A DNA stretch of 64,000 nt from CAVPMN01 sp963706425 (GTDB lineage Bacteria > Actinomycetota > Acidimicrobiia > Acidimicrobiales > Acidimicrobilacustridaceae), in NCBI GenBank assembly GCA_963706425.1, contig CAVPMN010000001.1, forward strand, positions 682,001 to 746,000. The letters are read 5' to 3'. The notes under the pieces were generated by a model. The model was given only the letters and a program-made list of their open reading frames with translations. It was not told the origin of the DNA and made no database searches. Below, piece by piece: positions 52,110-62,605 of this stretch. Made by a program: the position numbers and the translations under genes. The first letter of the stretch is position 1. Each line of letters begins with the position of its first letter.

Positions 52110-53660
52110 TCAGGGGTTGACGTAGACGAACCCGTAGGCCTCGTCGCGATGGTCGACACCACACGACGTGAGCGCGTCGGCCCAGTTGCCGGTGCACGAA
52201 GGGTCGGTCTCCTCCATGCCGTGGTCGGCGACCACGAAGAACGCGGTGCGATCGAACACCCCCGCGCGCTCGACCGCAGCCAACACCTCGCCAACCCGCG
52301 CATCGGTGTCGCGCACACTCGCCTCGGCGATGTCGGAGTAGGGGCCGCCTTCGTGGAACGCGGCGTCGGTGAGCGAGAAGTTGACCCACGTGAACTTGGG
52401 CAGGGGCCACTCAGCGCCGCGATAGTGACCGCTCCAGAGACCGACGAACTGGTCGACGGCGGTGTGGTCGATCAACGACGACCACCGGTATTCCTTGACC
52501 GGACGCACGAACATCTGCGACGCGTGGGGCAGCTCGTCGGCGGGCGGCGGGCGGTCGAGCGGCTCGCCCCGGCGCATGAGGTCGAAGATCGAGTAGTCGG
52601 CGCCGGTGTCGCACGGTTCGTTGATCGAGAACGTCACCGCACCGGGGAACGCCCGCTTGGTCGCCTGGTAGAGCGTCTCGACGCCGGGCGCGAGCGTCTC
52701 CATCGATGTCACCCAGGTGGCGGGCGAGTTGGTGACGAGTTGCTCCTTGCGATCGCGATCCCACCAGGCGTTGTGGAGGATGCCGTGGTGCCCGGGATAG
52801 GCGCCGGTGAGGATGGTGGTGTGGTTGGGGAGCGTCACCGTCGGCAGCGACGACATGGCGCCGTGGCCGAGTGTGGTGCCCATCGCCATGAGCCGGGCCA
52901 CGTTGGGGGCCTCGCCTCTCGCCACCATGTCGTAGAGCACGTTGGCGTTGGTGCCATCGAGCAGGAAGCCGACGACGTGCTCGGGCCGGTCGGTCGAATC
53001 GAGCAGATGGTCGAGCACGTCGCCGTCCTGCCGGGCCAGGCGAGCATCGGCCCTGCGGCCGCCGTTGAGCGCGGTGCCCTCGTGGGGCTCGGCCCCCATC
53101 AGGGCCATGACGGTGGGTGCGATGTCGACCAGCCGACACGACTCGGCGACCATGCCGAGCGCGCGCACACCGGCGCCGGCGAGCACGAACGGGGCCCGCG
53201 CCTGCACCACGTCGAGCGAGCCGTGCTCGCCGCGATGACCACCGTGGTCCTCCCAGTTGTGCCCGGCGGTGTGCACCGCCACGAGATCGGGCGCGGCAGG
53301 GTGGTCGAACAACTGGCCGAGCTGCTCGTACGCGTTGGGATAGGCGTTCTGCTCTCGGGTCGGAAAGGGCGTGCCGCGTTCGTCGGCGAGCGGCGAGAAG
53401 CGATCGGTCGACTGGTCGCCGAGCGGGTTGCGCCCGTCGACTTCGAGCTCGTCGAACTGCCAGCCATGGTCGTGGTCGCGACGGCGCACGCGGACCCGAC
53501 CGTCGACTGCGGTCGCCTCATAGGTGTCGGGGTCGACCTGGCGCAGCACCATCTCGACCACACCGTCGAGCGTCGGGTCGAGCAGCGCGGCCTGCGCCTG
53601 GTCGACCGACGCCCGGTGCTCGTCGGTGCCAGGGCGGGCGGTGGGTTCGGTCGTCGCCAT
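52110..53660 (-). CDS. Alkaline phosphatase superfamily phosphodiesterase, composite N-terminus
   Basis: A 516-residue protein. The C-terminal 320 residues are a nucleotide pyrophosphatase/phosphodiesterase: metal Asp in VGFLLDGTNANVL, nucleophile Thr in SLPTVTLPNHTTILTG, and VADHGMEET. The N-terminal 190 residues look like the C-terminal end of a second, sulfatase-type enzyme, with HTAGHNWEDHGGHRGEHGSL, seen in part, and RLVDIAPTVMALMGAEPHEG. No signal peptide is evident. It should cleave phosphodiesters or phosphomonoesters. Confidence 0.8.
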   Translation of the reverse strand: MATTEPTARPGTDEHRASVDQAQAALLDPTLDGVVEMVLRQVDPDTYEATAVDGRVRVRRRDHDHGWQFDELEVDGRNPLGDQSTDRFSPLADERGTPFPTREQNAYPNAYEQLGQLFDHPAAPDLVAVHTAGHNWEDHGGHRGEHGSLDVVQARAPFVLAGAGVRALGMVAESCRLVDIAPTVMALMGAEPHEGTALNGGRRADARLARQDGDVLDHLLDSTDRPEHVVGFLLDGTNANVLYDMVARGEAPNVARLMAMGTTLGHGAMSSLPTVTLPNHTTILTGAYPGHHGILHNAWWDRDRKEQLVTNSPATWVTSMETLAPGVETLYQATKRAFPGAVTFSINEPCDTGADYSIFDLMRRGEPLDRPPPADELPHASQMFVRPVKEYRWSSLIDHTAVDQFVGLWSGHYRGAEWPLPKFTWVNFSLTDAAFHEGGPYSDIAEASVRDTDARVGEVLAAVERAGVFDRTAFFVVADHGMEETDPSCTGNWADALTSCGVDHRDEAYGFVYVNP

Positions 53661-53682
53661 GGCCGAAGCCTAGGCTCGACCC

Positions 53683-54888
53683 ATGAGCGCGAGTGGTGCC
53701 GAACCACGATTCGGCGAGGGCGACGCCCACGACTTCCTCGAGATCGACGAGCTGCTGTCGGACGAGGAGCGCCTGCTGCGTGACACCGTGCGCCAGTTCG
53801 TGGGCGACCGCATCGAGCCCGACGTGGGTGACTGGTTCGAACAGGGCGTGTTCCCCAAGGAGCTGGCCAAGGAGATGGGGGCCCTCGGCCTGCTCGGCAT
53901 GCACCTCGAGGGCTACGGGTGCGCCGGCACCAGCGCGGTCGCGTACGGCCTGGCCTGCCTCGAGCTCGAGGCCGGCGACAGCGGGGCCCGCAGCTTCGTG
54001 TCGGTGCAGGGCTCGCTCGCCATGTTCCCGATCTGGAAGTTCGGCAGCGAGGAGCAGAAGCAGGAGTGGCTGCCGAAGATGGCGGCGGGCGAGGCCATCG
54101 GGTGCTTCGGCCTCACCGAGCCCGACTCGGGCAGCGACCCGTCGAGCATGCGCACCCACGCCCGGCGCGACGGCTCCGACTGGGTGCTCAACGGCACGAA
54201 GATGTGGATCACCAACGGCGGACTGGCCGACGTGGCCGTCGTGTGGGCGCGCACCGACGACGGTGAGCGCCCGGGCATCAGCGGGTTCATCGTGCCCACC
54301 GACACGCCTGGGTTCACCGCCAACGACATCCCGAAGAAGCTCTCGCTGCGCGCGTCGGTCACCTCAGAGCTGGTCCTCGACGACGTCCGCCTGCCCGACT
54401 CGCTGCGGCTGCCCGAGGTGTCGACCATGCGCGGGCCGTTGTCGTGCCTCAACGAGGCGCGCTACGGCATCCTGTGGGGCGCCGTGGGGGCCGGCCGGGC
54501 CTGCTACGAGGCGGCGCTCGACTACGCGAAGGCGCGCGTGCAGTTCGGGGTGCCGATCGCCTCGTTCCAGCTCACCCAGCGCAAGCTCGTCGAGATGATG
54601 GTGCGGGTCAACAAGGGCACGTTGCTGGCGTTGCACCTCGGTCGGATGAAGGACGAGGGTCGGCTGTCGTCCGCGCAGGTGAGCTTCGGGAAGATGGACA
54701 ACGTGCGCGAGGCGCTGTGGATCGCCCGGGAGGCCCGCTCGGTGCTCGGCGCCAACGGGATCACCCTCGAGTACCCGGTGATCCGCCACATGAACAACCT
54801 CGAATCCGTCTACACCTACGAGGGCACCAACGAGGTGCACACGCTCGTGCTCGGTCAGGCGATCACCGGCATCAACGCGTTCACCTGA
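53683..54888 (+). CDS. gcdH: Glutaryl-CoA dehydrogenase
   Basis: A 401-residue acyl-CoA dehydrogenase close to GcdH. The catalytic Glu lies in YTYEGTNEVHTLVLGQAITG (human: TYEGTHDIHALILGRAITG), and the substrate region GYGCAGTSAVAYGL with RSFVSVQGSLAM matches GcdH. It oxidises and decarboxylates glutaryl-CoA to crotonyl-CoA in lysine and tryptophan breakdown. It is divergent from the phosphodiesterase gene. No operon partner is evident. Confidence 0.92.
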   Translation: MSASGAEPRFGEGDAHDFLEIDELLSDEERLLRDTVRQFVGDRIEPDVGDWFEQGVFPKELAKEMGALGLLGMHLEGYGCAGTSAVAYGLACLELEAGDSGARSFVSVQGSLAMFPIWKFGSEEQKQEWLPKMAAGEAIGCFGLTEPDSGSDPSSMRTHARRDGSDWVLNGTKMWITNGGLADVAVVWARTDDGERPGISGFIVPTDTPGFTANDIPKKLSLRASVTSELVLDDVRLPDSLRLPEVSTMRGPLSCLNEARYGILWGAVGAGRACYEAALDYAKARVQFGVPIASFQLTQRKLVEMMVRVNKGTLLALHLGRMKDEGRLSSAQVSFGKMDNVREALWIAREARSVLGANGITLEYPVIRHMNNLESVYTYEGTNEVHTLVLGQAITGINAFT

Positions 54889-54903
54889 GCGGCTGCCGCC
54901 CGC

Positions 54904-55782
54904 TCAGGCGCGGGAGCGGTGCGGACCGGCGGCGAGTTGGCGCACGATGGAACCGGCGGCCACCTGCAGCAGCGGCTCGAGACCGCCCTCGACCACGATC
55001 AACGCATCGGGGCGCACGCCGTTGACGATGGCCACTCCACCTTGGCCGATGCGCAGGGTGGCGGCGGTGCCCTCGATGCGCACGCCCACGGCGAGCACGA
55101 CGGGGTTCCAGAGCAACAGGGCCCGCACCACGGCGTGCCCGAGGTAGGTCGGCAACGCATCAGCGAGCAGGTGCACCACCAGGTTGGCGTCGCGCTCGGG
55201 CGGGAGATCGGGCTCGGGGACAGGAGGGGCCAACCGCACGGCCATCTTCAAGGCGCCCGCCATGGCGGCCGCGGGCACGAGCACCGGGAGCGCCATGCCG
55301 ACCGCCGCGAACTGCCCGGCCACCGCGACCGGGCCGTCGGGCCGCCGACTCAGGAGCTGGCCGGCGAGCCGCCCGGCGCTGTTGGTGATGATGCTGCCGA
55401 TCTCGGCCCTGGCCACCGTGGCCCGCGCGGAGCGCACGACCGAACGCGGGAACATGGCGTCGAGCACCGCGGCATCGAGCGGAACGCCCGCCTGCGCGCT
55501 GGCCCGGGCGTAGTCGAGCAGCGGCTGGGCCGCGTCGTCGACCGCAGCCGGACCGAGGAAGTCCTGCCAGGCGGAGTGCGCCCAGGACAGGAACCGACAC
55601 CCGTTCTCGTCGGCGACGGTGACGATCAACTGCTCGCGCGTGCGGGCCCCGAACCCGATGCCGGGCAGATGCGACTCGACGACGCCGGGCGCCGACCGGC
55701 CGAGCTCCGCGATCCAGCGGCCAAGGCTGGCAAGTGGCGCAGATCCCTCAGGAGACACGTCACCAACGGCAACCACGCTCAA
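54904..55782 (-). CDS. AhpD-fold N-terminal protein of unknown function
   Basis: A 292-residue protein. The N-terminal part, GFGARTREQLIVTVADENGC followed by RFLSWAHSAWQDFLG, resembles the AhpD/CMD fold, without a CXXC. The middle has a hydrophobic stretch (AAVGMALPVLVPAAAMAGAL), and the C-terminus (IEGTAATLRIGQGGVAIVNG) resembles the SCP2-like sterol-binding fold weakly. I do not recognise a named family. It converges on gcdH. Confidence 0.55.
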   Translation of the reverse strand: MSVVAVGDVSPEGSAPLASLGRWIAELGRSAPGVVESHLPGIGFGARTREQLIVTVADENGCRFLSWAHSAWQDFLGPAAVDDAAQPLLDYARASAQAGVPLDAAVLDAMFPRSVVRSARATVARAEIGSIITNSAGRLAGQLLSRRPDGPVAVAGQFAAVGMALPVLVPAAAMAGALKMAVRLAPPVPEPDLPPERDANLVVHLLADALPTYLGHAVVRALLLWNPVVLAVGVRIEGTAATLRIGQGGVAIVNGVRPDALIVVEGGLEPLLQVAAGSIVRQLAAGPHRSRA

Positions 55783-55933
55783 ACCCTACGTGACAGCGGT
55801 CACGAGACGAGGGACCCCCGCCGGGCCGATCTTTGACGATGGGGTGACATGTGACCCTGGTAACCGACGCGCCGGCAGGGTCTGTCTGTAGGTCATGCGA
55901 GCTCGTTCGGTCGCCAGAGCCTCGGGATCCCGG

Positions 55934-58900
55934 ATGAACGAGCCCGGCTGGTATCCCGATCCGTCGGGCCGCTTCGCGGCACGGTTCTGGGACGGCGCCG
56001 CCTGGACCCCTCGCGTCTGGCAGGACGAACGCGAGGTGGTCGATCTGGCTGCCAACGGGTTGACACTCACCGAGCACGACCGCGCCGTGATCACCGCGTA
56101 TCTGCACGACGCGTTCGAACGGGGCCAGCTCGACGCACCGACCCTCAGAAATCTGGTCGACGATGTGCGGCGGCGAGCGCAGCAGCCGGTCGCGACCAGA
56201 ACGGCGCCGGGCGCTGAGCCTCTCCCACAGCCCAGCCCGACCCCTACTCCACCGCCGACGCCGACGCCGACGCCGACGCTTCCGGCACCACCGCCCACTC
56301 CGGTCCGACCGCTCGCACCACCGCCACCTCCCATCCCCGTCGCCCCGAGCGCGATCCGAACGTGGTGGGACGACGTCCGGACGACGGTCGGGGCCGACCT
56401 CGCGGTGCACGGCCTGGCCTACCTCGGTGTGCTCCTGCTCTTCGCCGGCGTCTTCGGCTTCGTCGCCTTCGCGTTCGGCGACGTCGCAGAGGGGTTGCGT
56501 CCGATCGCCGAGCTGGCCCTGCCCCTGACCTTCCTCGGCGCAGGCTGGTTCCTACGAGCCCGAGGAGCGCCGTTCGTCGGTCGGGCCCTCGAGTTCCTCG
56601 GCGGTGCGCTGCTCCCCGTCCTGGCCATCGCCGCCATGGTCGACGGGGTCGACCCCGACCTCGACCGGCGGTCGGCTGCTCGCCTATCTGGTCGTGCTTC
56701 CGCTGGGCCTCGCCGGCGTCTACGCCGCCGTCACGGTCCGCCGACCCCAGTCGACGCTGCGCTACCTCGTGGGTCCACTCGTGTGGCTGGCGGTTGCCCT
56801 CGCCGGCCTCGCGTTCGCCGACGAGATGCCAGAGGGCGGCGACATCACCGAGCCGCTGCCCGTCCAGTGGGCTCTCGTCTGTGTCGCCGTCGCGGCGACG
56901 CTCGCCCTCGTGCGTTGGCGCGCCAGCGGCGCGCTCGGCCGAGCGACCGTGGTGGCCGCCGTTCCCTCGGGCGCGATCGCCTTCCTCCTGACGTTGCTGG
57001 CCGCAGGCAACGAGGGTTGGCCGGTCGGGCCGCTCGTCGTCGCCGGGGTCGCCACCGCGGCGGGCATCGAGTTGCTGAGCCTGGTGCGCACCGACATCGA
57101 CCGGCGATTGGTGACCATCTCGCAGGCCGCAGTGGTTGCCATCACCGCATTGAGTCTGCGGCCGGAGCTGGGCGACGGTTGGGCGGCGGCGACCGCCGCG
57201 TTGAGCCTGCTCGCCCTCGCCGAGTGGCAGGACAGGCGACGACCCGACGCCCTCACGACAGGGCTCGTGCTCGGGGCGGCGGCCATCGCCGCCGTGCTCG
57301 CCGTCTCGACCGCACCGATGGATGGCGGCGCTCCTTGGGCCGCGGTCACGGCAACCGGGGTCGGATGGTCGTGGGCGGTGATCCGACACCACGTGCGCCC
57401 TCCGCTCACCGATCAGCGACGATGCGCTCGTCGCCGCGATCGCGGTGCTCCCTCTGGGCGTGCTGATCGGATTGGCGGAGGCGCTCGCCCCGCGCGACGC
57501 ACTCGTCGCGTCAGGGGTCTGGGTGGCCGCCACGGCCGTCGTCGTGCGCCTCACCCGCGCACGCAACGACGTGGTGTGGGCCGCCTGGATCAGAGTGGGC
57601 GCGTTCGTCGCCACCGCCTGGGCACTCGGTGGCGGCACCGATACGCCCTGGTATTCGGCGACAGCCCTCGCGTTCGCATCCGTCGCGTTCGCCCTCGCGC
57701 CCCGCTGGCCCACGCTGTCCGTCTGGACGAGCGCCGCAGCGGCAGCCGGCGCCTTCGGGTTCGCCGCGTACGCGCTCGAGCTGTCGTCGGAGACCGTGGC
57801 GGCGACGGTCGCGGTGGTCGGCTTGCTGCTCGTGCTCACCGGTACGGCTCGACGCGAGCCCGTGTTCGGCCATCTCGGTGCGGTCGGCTCGGTGGTGACC
57901 GTGTCCGCCGCGTGGTTCCTGGTGCACCTGCCCGCGGATCGGGCCGAACCCATCCACGTCGTGGTGGTGGGCAGCTTCGCCATCGGCTGGGTCGCCGTGA
58001 CGGTGGCCCAGGAGACCCGCGGGTCGGCCGAGGCCGATCTCCTGTGGCGGGCCGCCGGCTTGCTCGCAGAGTCAGTCCGGGCGCCGGTCCCGGCGACCGC
58101 GCTCGCGCCCCCACGGCCCGCCTCGCTGTTGCAGCGACTGTCGGCCCTGTTGCCGTCGGCGCTCGCGCTGATCGGCGCTCACCGTGCTCGTGATGTTCTC
58201 GGTCGACGCGACGCGCTGGTTCTCGATCACCAGCGGGTGGCCCGCGGTCGCGGCGGGCGCCGTGCCGCTCGCCGGGGCGGCCCTGACCCGCGTCGTCCCC
58301 GTCGACCACCGGCCTCTCTCCCGCGTGCTCCCCGACCTGGGCTTCGCGCTCCTGTTGGGGCTCAGCCTGCTCACGTTCGGCGAACGCGGGCCGGCGACCG
58401 CTGCCCTCACGCTCGTGGTCGCCTACCCGTTCGTCGTCGTCCCGGCGCGCCGACGCGCGTCGATGGAGTGGCTCGGCTGGCTGGCCTCGGCCGCCGTCGC
58501 GATCCTGGTCGCCGACATCGCCGGTCAACCCACCGACGACCTCCACCTCGTGCTCATCGCGTGGGGTGCCGTGGCCTTGCTCGGCGCGCTCGGCCTCGAC
58601 GAGTTGCTCGCCGGTCCGCGGCTGCCCGGCGAGTGGACCCGACGCCGGTTCCTCACACCTGGCGTCGTGCTGGGCCCGATCGCCCTCTCGGCGGGGCTCG
58701 CGCCGTCGTTCCTCGACGGCTCGACGGCCTACGGGTGGTGGTCGTTGGCGGTGGCCGCGGTGGTGGCCGTGGCCGCTGCGCAACTGCGGAGCGGGGTGTG
58801 GACCGTGGTGAGCTGGACGTTGGCGTCGGTGTCGTACGCCGCGCTCGGTTCCCTGGGCACCGATGGACCTCCCGTGGACGTGGTTGCCGTGGACCGTCGG

Positions 58901-61107
58901 CCTCCTCGTGGTCGCCGAGACGGCAACCCGGCTGCAGCCACCGGCATCCGACGGGCCCACCCCGGCTTGGTGGGCGCGCTGGGATCTCCCGCCGTTCGTG
59001 GTCGCCCACGGCACCGCCGTGCTGGCGCTGGGGATCTCGCGTCGCGATCGGCTGGGTCCCGGCCACCTGGGGACTGGCCGGCGCGGCATCGATCGCGGTC
59101 GGTGCCCGGTTGCGCCGTGCCGTGTGGGTCGTGGTGGGTGCGAGTCTGGTGGTGATCGCCGCCGCGGTGCTCGGCCCGGGTTGGCTGACGCTCGCGTTCG
59201 CCGTGGTCTCGGTCGCCGCGACCGTGGCCGGCGCGCTCACCTCTGGCCCGGCGCGCCAGCATCCTTCCAGGCGACGGCGGTCGCCGCCGCGACCGCCGGC
59301 TGGGTCTCGGCCATCTGGTGGCAGCAGTGGGACGCCGAGCAGGCCACCACGATCACCGCGCTCGTCGCCGGTGCCATCGCCGCGCACCGCGCTGGCATCG
59401 AGTCGCCTGGCCGGGCTCGGCCGCGACTGGGTGCTCGCCTGGGCCGGTCTCGGCGCCGTCGGTGTGGCCACGAGCGCCCTCTTCCTCTTCCACCCGAATG
59501 TCGAGCCGTCGCCCGCCGGACTCGCGGTGTCCGTGGGCACGGGCCTGCTCGCCGTGGGAAGCGCGACGGCCGCCGAGCCCACCGGGCAACGTTGGCTCCG
59601 CGAGACATCGGCGACCCTCGTCGTGGCGGCACTTGGCGTGCTCGCCTACGGCGTCGAGGCCTCGGCCACCACCGTCGTCGTCGCCTCGGCGGTCGGTGCC
59701 GCGATCGTTGGCGGCAGGCACCGTGGCCGTCTGGCACACGCCCGCCCTCGATCCCTGGATCCGGCCGATGGCGGTGGCCGCGACCCTCGGCGAACAGCAT
59801 CGCCCTGGCCGTCGGAGCAGCGACCGGGCGCGCCGACCTGATCGCCGCCGCCCTCGCGTCGATCACCGTCGCAGCGCTGACCTTCTCGACACGTGCGGTG
59901 GGCACGGCCCGCGTCGGCCTGCACTGGCTCGCCGCCGCCTCGACGGGTGGCACGTGGATCGCCTGGCTCGTCTGGCAGGAGTGGACGGCAGACGACGCGG
60001 TGACGGCGAGCGCGTTCGGTGCGGGCGTGCTTGCGATCGCCCTCGCGGCGGCCGTCCGCTACCTCGACGTGAAGCCCGAGCCGGTCGCGCCGTGGGCGCT
60101 GCTCGGCGTTGGCGACCCTCGCCTCGGCCGCAGTCGCCGTCCCCGTCGCCGACGTCGACCGGACACCGGCGGGCCATGCGCTCGCGCTCGGCGGCGCGGC
60201 CGCCGCCCTGGCCATCGCCATGTCGGCGCGACCACTCGGACGCGAGCGCTGGCGCGAGGCAGCCGCGATCGTGTTCGCAGGTTCGTTGGCCACCGAGGCG
60301 TGGGCGGTCGACGCCGACACGACGGAGTGGGTGGTCGCCGCGTCGATCGTGGGGGTGACGACCACCGTCCTGGTGGTCTCGGCCTGGGCATTGGAGCGGG
60401 CCCGAGAGTGGCGGACCGCGTGCTTGATCCTCGGTGGGCTGGCCAGCGCGGCGGCGCTGGTCGCCGCAACGAGCGCGCTCCCCGACCGGGGCCTGCTCGT
60501 CGCCGCACTGCTCGTCACCGCTCTCGAATCTGCCGCGATCGGGCTGGTCGGTCGCCGGCTCCCCTACCTGGTCGCCGCCCCCGTGCTCGTCTGCGCGGCG
60601 TGGATCACCTTCGCCAGCGAAGCCCTCGCGGGCGAACCGCAGTGGTTCACCGTGCCGGTCGGGGTGACCCTGCTCGTCGTGGTCGGGCTGGCTCGGTCGC
60701 AGTTCCGTCGCTCCCGTCGCGCGCTCGACGACCCGGCGCTGCTCGCCCTCGAGCTCGTCGGGATGGCGTTCGTCGTGGGCTCCGCGTACGTGCAGACCGT
60801 CACCGACGGACCGATCCACGGCCTGATCGGCATCGGTCTGTCGGTGGCGATCTGCGTATGGGGCGTCGTCACGCGCGTGCGCCGCCGGCTCGCGTTCGGC
60901 GCGGCGGCGACCGTCGGGTTCGTGGTCGTCATGATCGTGGTCCCGTTGGCCCGGTTGGTGCCCGGCGCCGGCGGGCCGGCGCTCTGGCTGACCCTGGCCG
61001 CGGTCGGGCTCGCAGCCATCCTGGTCGCTGCCTTCCTCGAGCGGGGTCGTGACGCCACCCGCAACGCCGTAGCCCGGCTGCGGGAGCTCACCGACGACTG
61101 GGAGTGA
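55934..61107 (+). pseudogene. Giant polytopic membrane protein with DUF2510 N-terminus (many frameshifts)
   Basis: The ATG at 55934 starts a DUF2510 domain (PGWYPDPSGRFAARFWDGAAW), followed by a Pro/Thr-rich linker (56225-56345, PTPTPPPTPTPTP) and then a very long series of membrane segments to 61107, about 1720 codons. The frame changes about ten times, near 56670, 57430, 58175, 58865, 59035, 59260, 59395, 59720-59790 and 60105. In each stretch one frame has clear membrane-protein composition and high third-position GC. It resembles the large SCO7613-type actinobacterial membrane proteins. Function unknown. Confidence 0.65.
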
Positions 61108-61207
61108 GCCGCCCCGGCCGCCCCTTGCCCCCCGCTCGCGGCCCGCTCCGCACCGGGTCGCCGACTGGGCCTTAAGGCCTATAGCTGACAGCGCCGATGA
61201 CTCCAGG

Positions 61208-61678
61208 GTGCCAGACATGGAAGTTCTCCCCATCGACGTCGACACCGTGCTGGCCGCGCTCCCCGCGTGCTGTGCGATCGGCTCGTCGGGCGAGGCCCGC
61301 CTCGTCGTCGGGCCCACTGGTGCGTTCGTCCTGCTGCCCGGAGGCCCCGATCCGTTGCTGAGCGCCGATCGCGCCGGTCGATTGGCGGCGACCACTCGCA
61401 CCGCGCTGGCCGAGCACGTGTCGTGGGTGCCGTTCATCGACGCGATCGTCGTGACCAGCGGCCGCCCCCCGGGCGCCGCCGCCGCCACACCCATCCCGCT
61501 CGACCTGCTCGCCGACGTGCTGGTTCGCGGCCCGGAGATGATCGAGGCCGACGTGCTGACGACCGTGGCGACGTTGCTCGACCGAGGTGAGCTCTGGAGC
61601 TGGCGTACGGGCCTGCGCATCGACGATGCCAAGATTGACCTGTGCGCTCCCGCCAACGACATCGCGTCGACCAGCTGA
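61208..61678 (+). CDS. Hypothetical protein
   Basis: A 156-residue protein with a GTG at 61208 (ATG at 61217 possible). No signal peptide or membrane segment. Segments GSSGEARLVVGPTGAFVLLP and WVPFIDAIVVTSGRPP are well ordered, and the C-terminus is helical. No family recognised. A 12-base GGCCTTAAGGCC palindrome followed by TATAGC lies about 30-40 bases upstream. Confidence 0.6.
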   Translation: MPDMEVLPIDVDTVLAALPACCAIGSSGEARLVVGPTGAFVLLPGGPDPLLSADRAGRLAATTRTALAEHVSWVPFIDAIVVTSGRPPGAAAATPIPLDLLADVLVRGPEMIEADVLTTVATLLDRGELWSWRTGLRIDDAKIDLCAPANDIASTS

Positions 61679-61700
61679 GCAGCCCTGACAGGACCGACGG

Positions 61701-62536
61701 TTGAGTCGGCGGGTCTCGTCGACGAACGCAGTCGAGCTCGCGGTGCACGACCTCGGTGGCGAGGGGCGTCCGCTCCTGCTCGCCCACGCGACCGGTTTCC
61801 ACGCGCTCGTCTGGCAGCCGCTGGTCTCACATCTCGACGGGTTCCACTGCTGGGCCCCTGACCTGCGCGGGCACGGTGACTCCACCAGGCCCGACGACGG
61901 CGCGTTCGCGTGGAGCGGGTTCGCCGACGATGTCCTGGCGGTGCGTCGACGCGCTCGCCCTCGAACGTCCCTTCGCAGTCGGGCACTCGAAGGGCGGGGC
62001 GGCCCTGCTGCTTGGCCGAGGAGCGGCGGCCCGGGACCTTCGCGGGCCTGTACGTCTACGAACCGGTGGTGTTCCCCGGCGCGCCCAGCGAGGCGACCGG
62101 GGCCAATCCGCTCGCCGAGGGTGCGCTGCGGCGGCGCGACACGTTCGAGTCGATCGACGCCGCCTACGAGAACTACTCGTCCAAGCCGCCGTTCTCGGCC
62201 CTCGACCCCGACGCGTTACGCGCCTACGTCGACCACGGGTTCGTTGCCACCCCCGATGGCTCGGTGCGCCTCAAGTGCCGACCGGAGGACGAGGCCCAGG
62301 TCTACCGGATGGGCGGCGCCCACGATGCGTTCGCCCACCTCGATCGGGTGCGCTGCCCGGTGGTCGTCGCGAGTGGCGCCCTGGTGGAGGTGGGCCCCGC
62401 CGCGTTCCTCGACCCGATCGTCGAGGCCCTGCCCGATGGCCGCAAGGAGTCCTGGCCCGAGCTCGGCCATTTCGGCCCCCTGGAACGGCCCGACCTGATC
62501 GCCGCGGCCGTCGAGCGGGCGTTCGCCGCCATCTGA
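61701..62536 (+). CDS. Alpha/beta hydrolase (two frameshifts)
   Basis: A probable TTG start at 61701. The N-terminal part has LLLAHATGFHALVWQPL (oxyanion HATGFH) and WAPDLRGHGDS. The frame breaks near 61945 and 62020; between them the nucleophile elbow reads VGHSKGGAALLL. The C-terminal part has the likely acid region CPVVVASGA and the His in WPELGHFGPLERPD. The intact enzyme would hydrolyse an ester or related bond. Substrate unknown. Confidence 0.75.
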
Positions 62537-62605
62537 CGACCGCGGCGCCCGGCGCCCGCAGGCCCGTCCACCGTCGCTGTCATACCCCCGGCGTACTGTT
62601 GGCCC

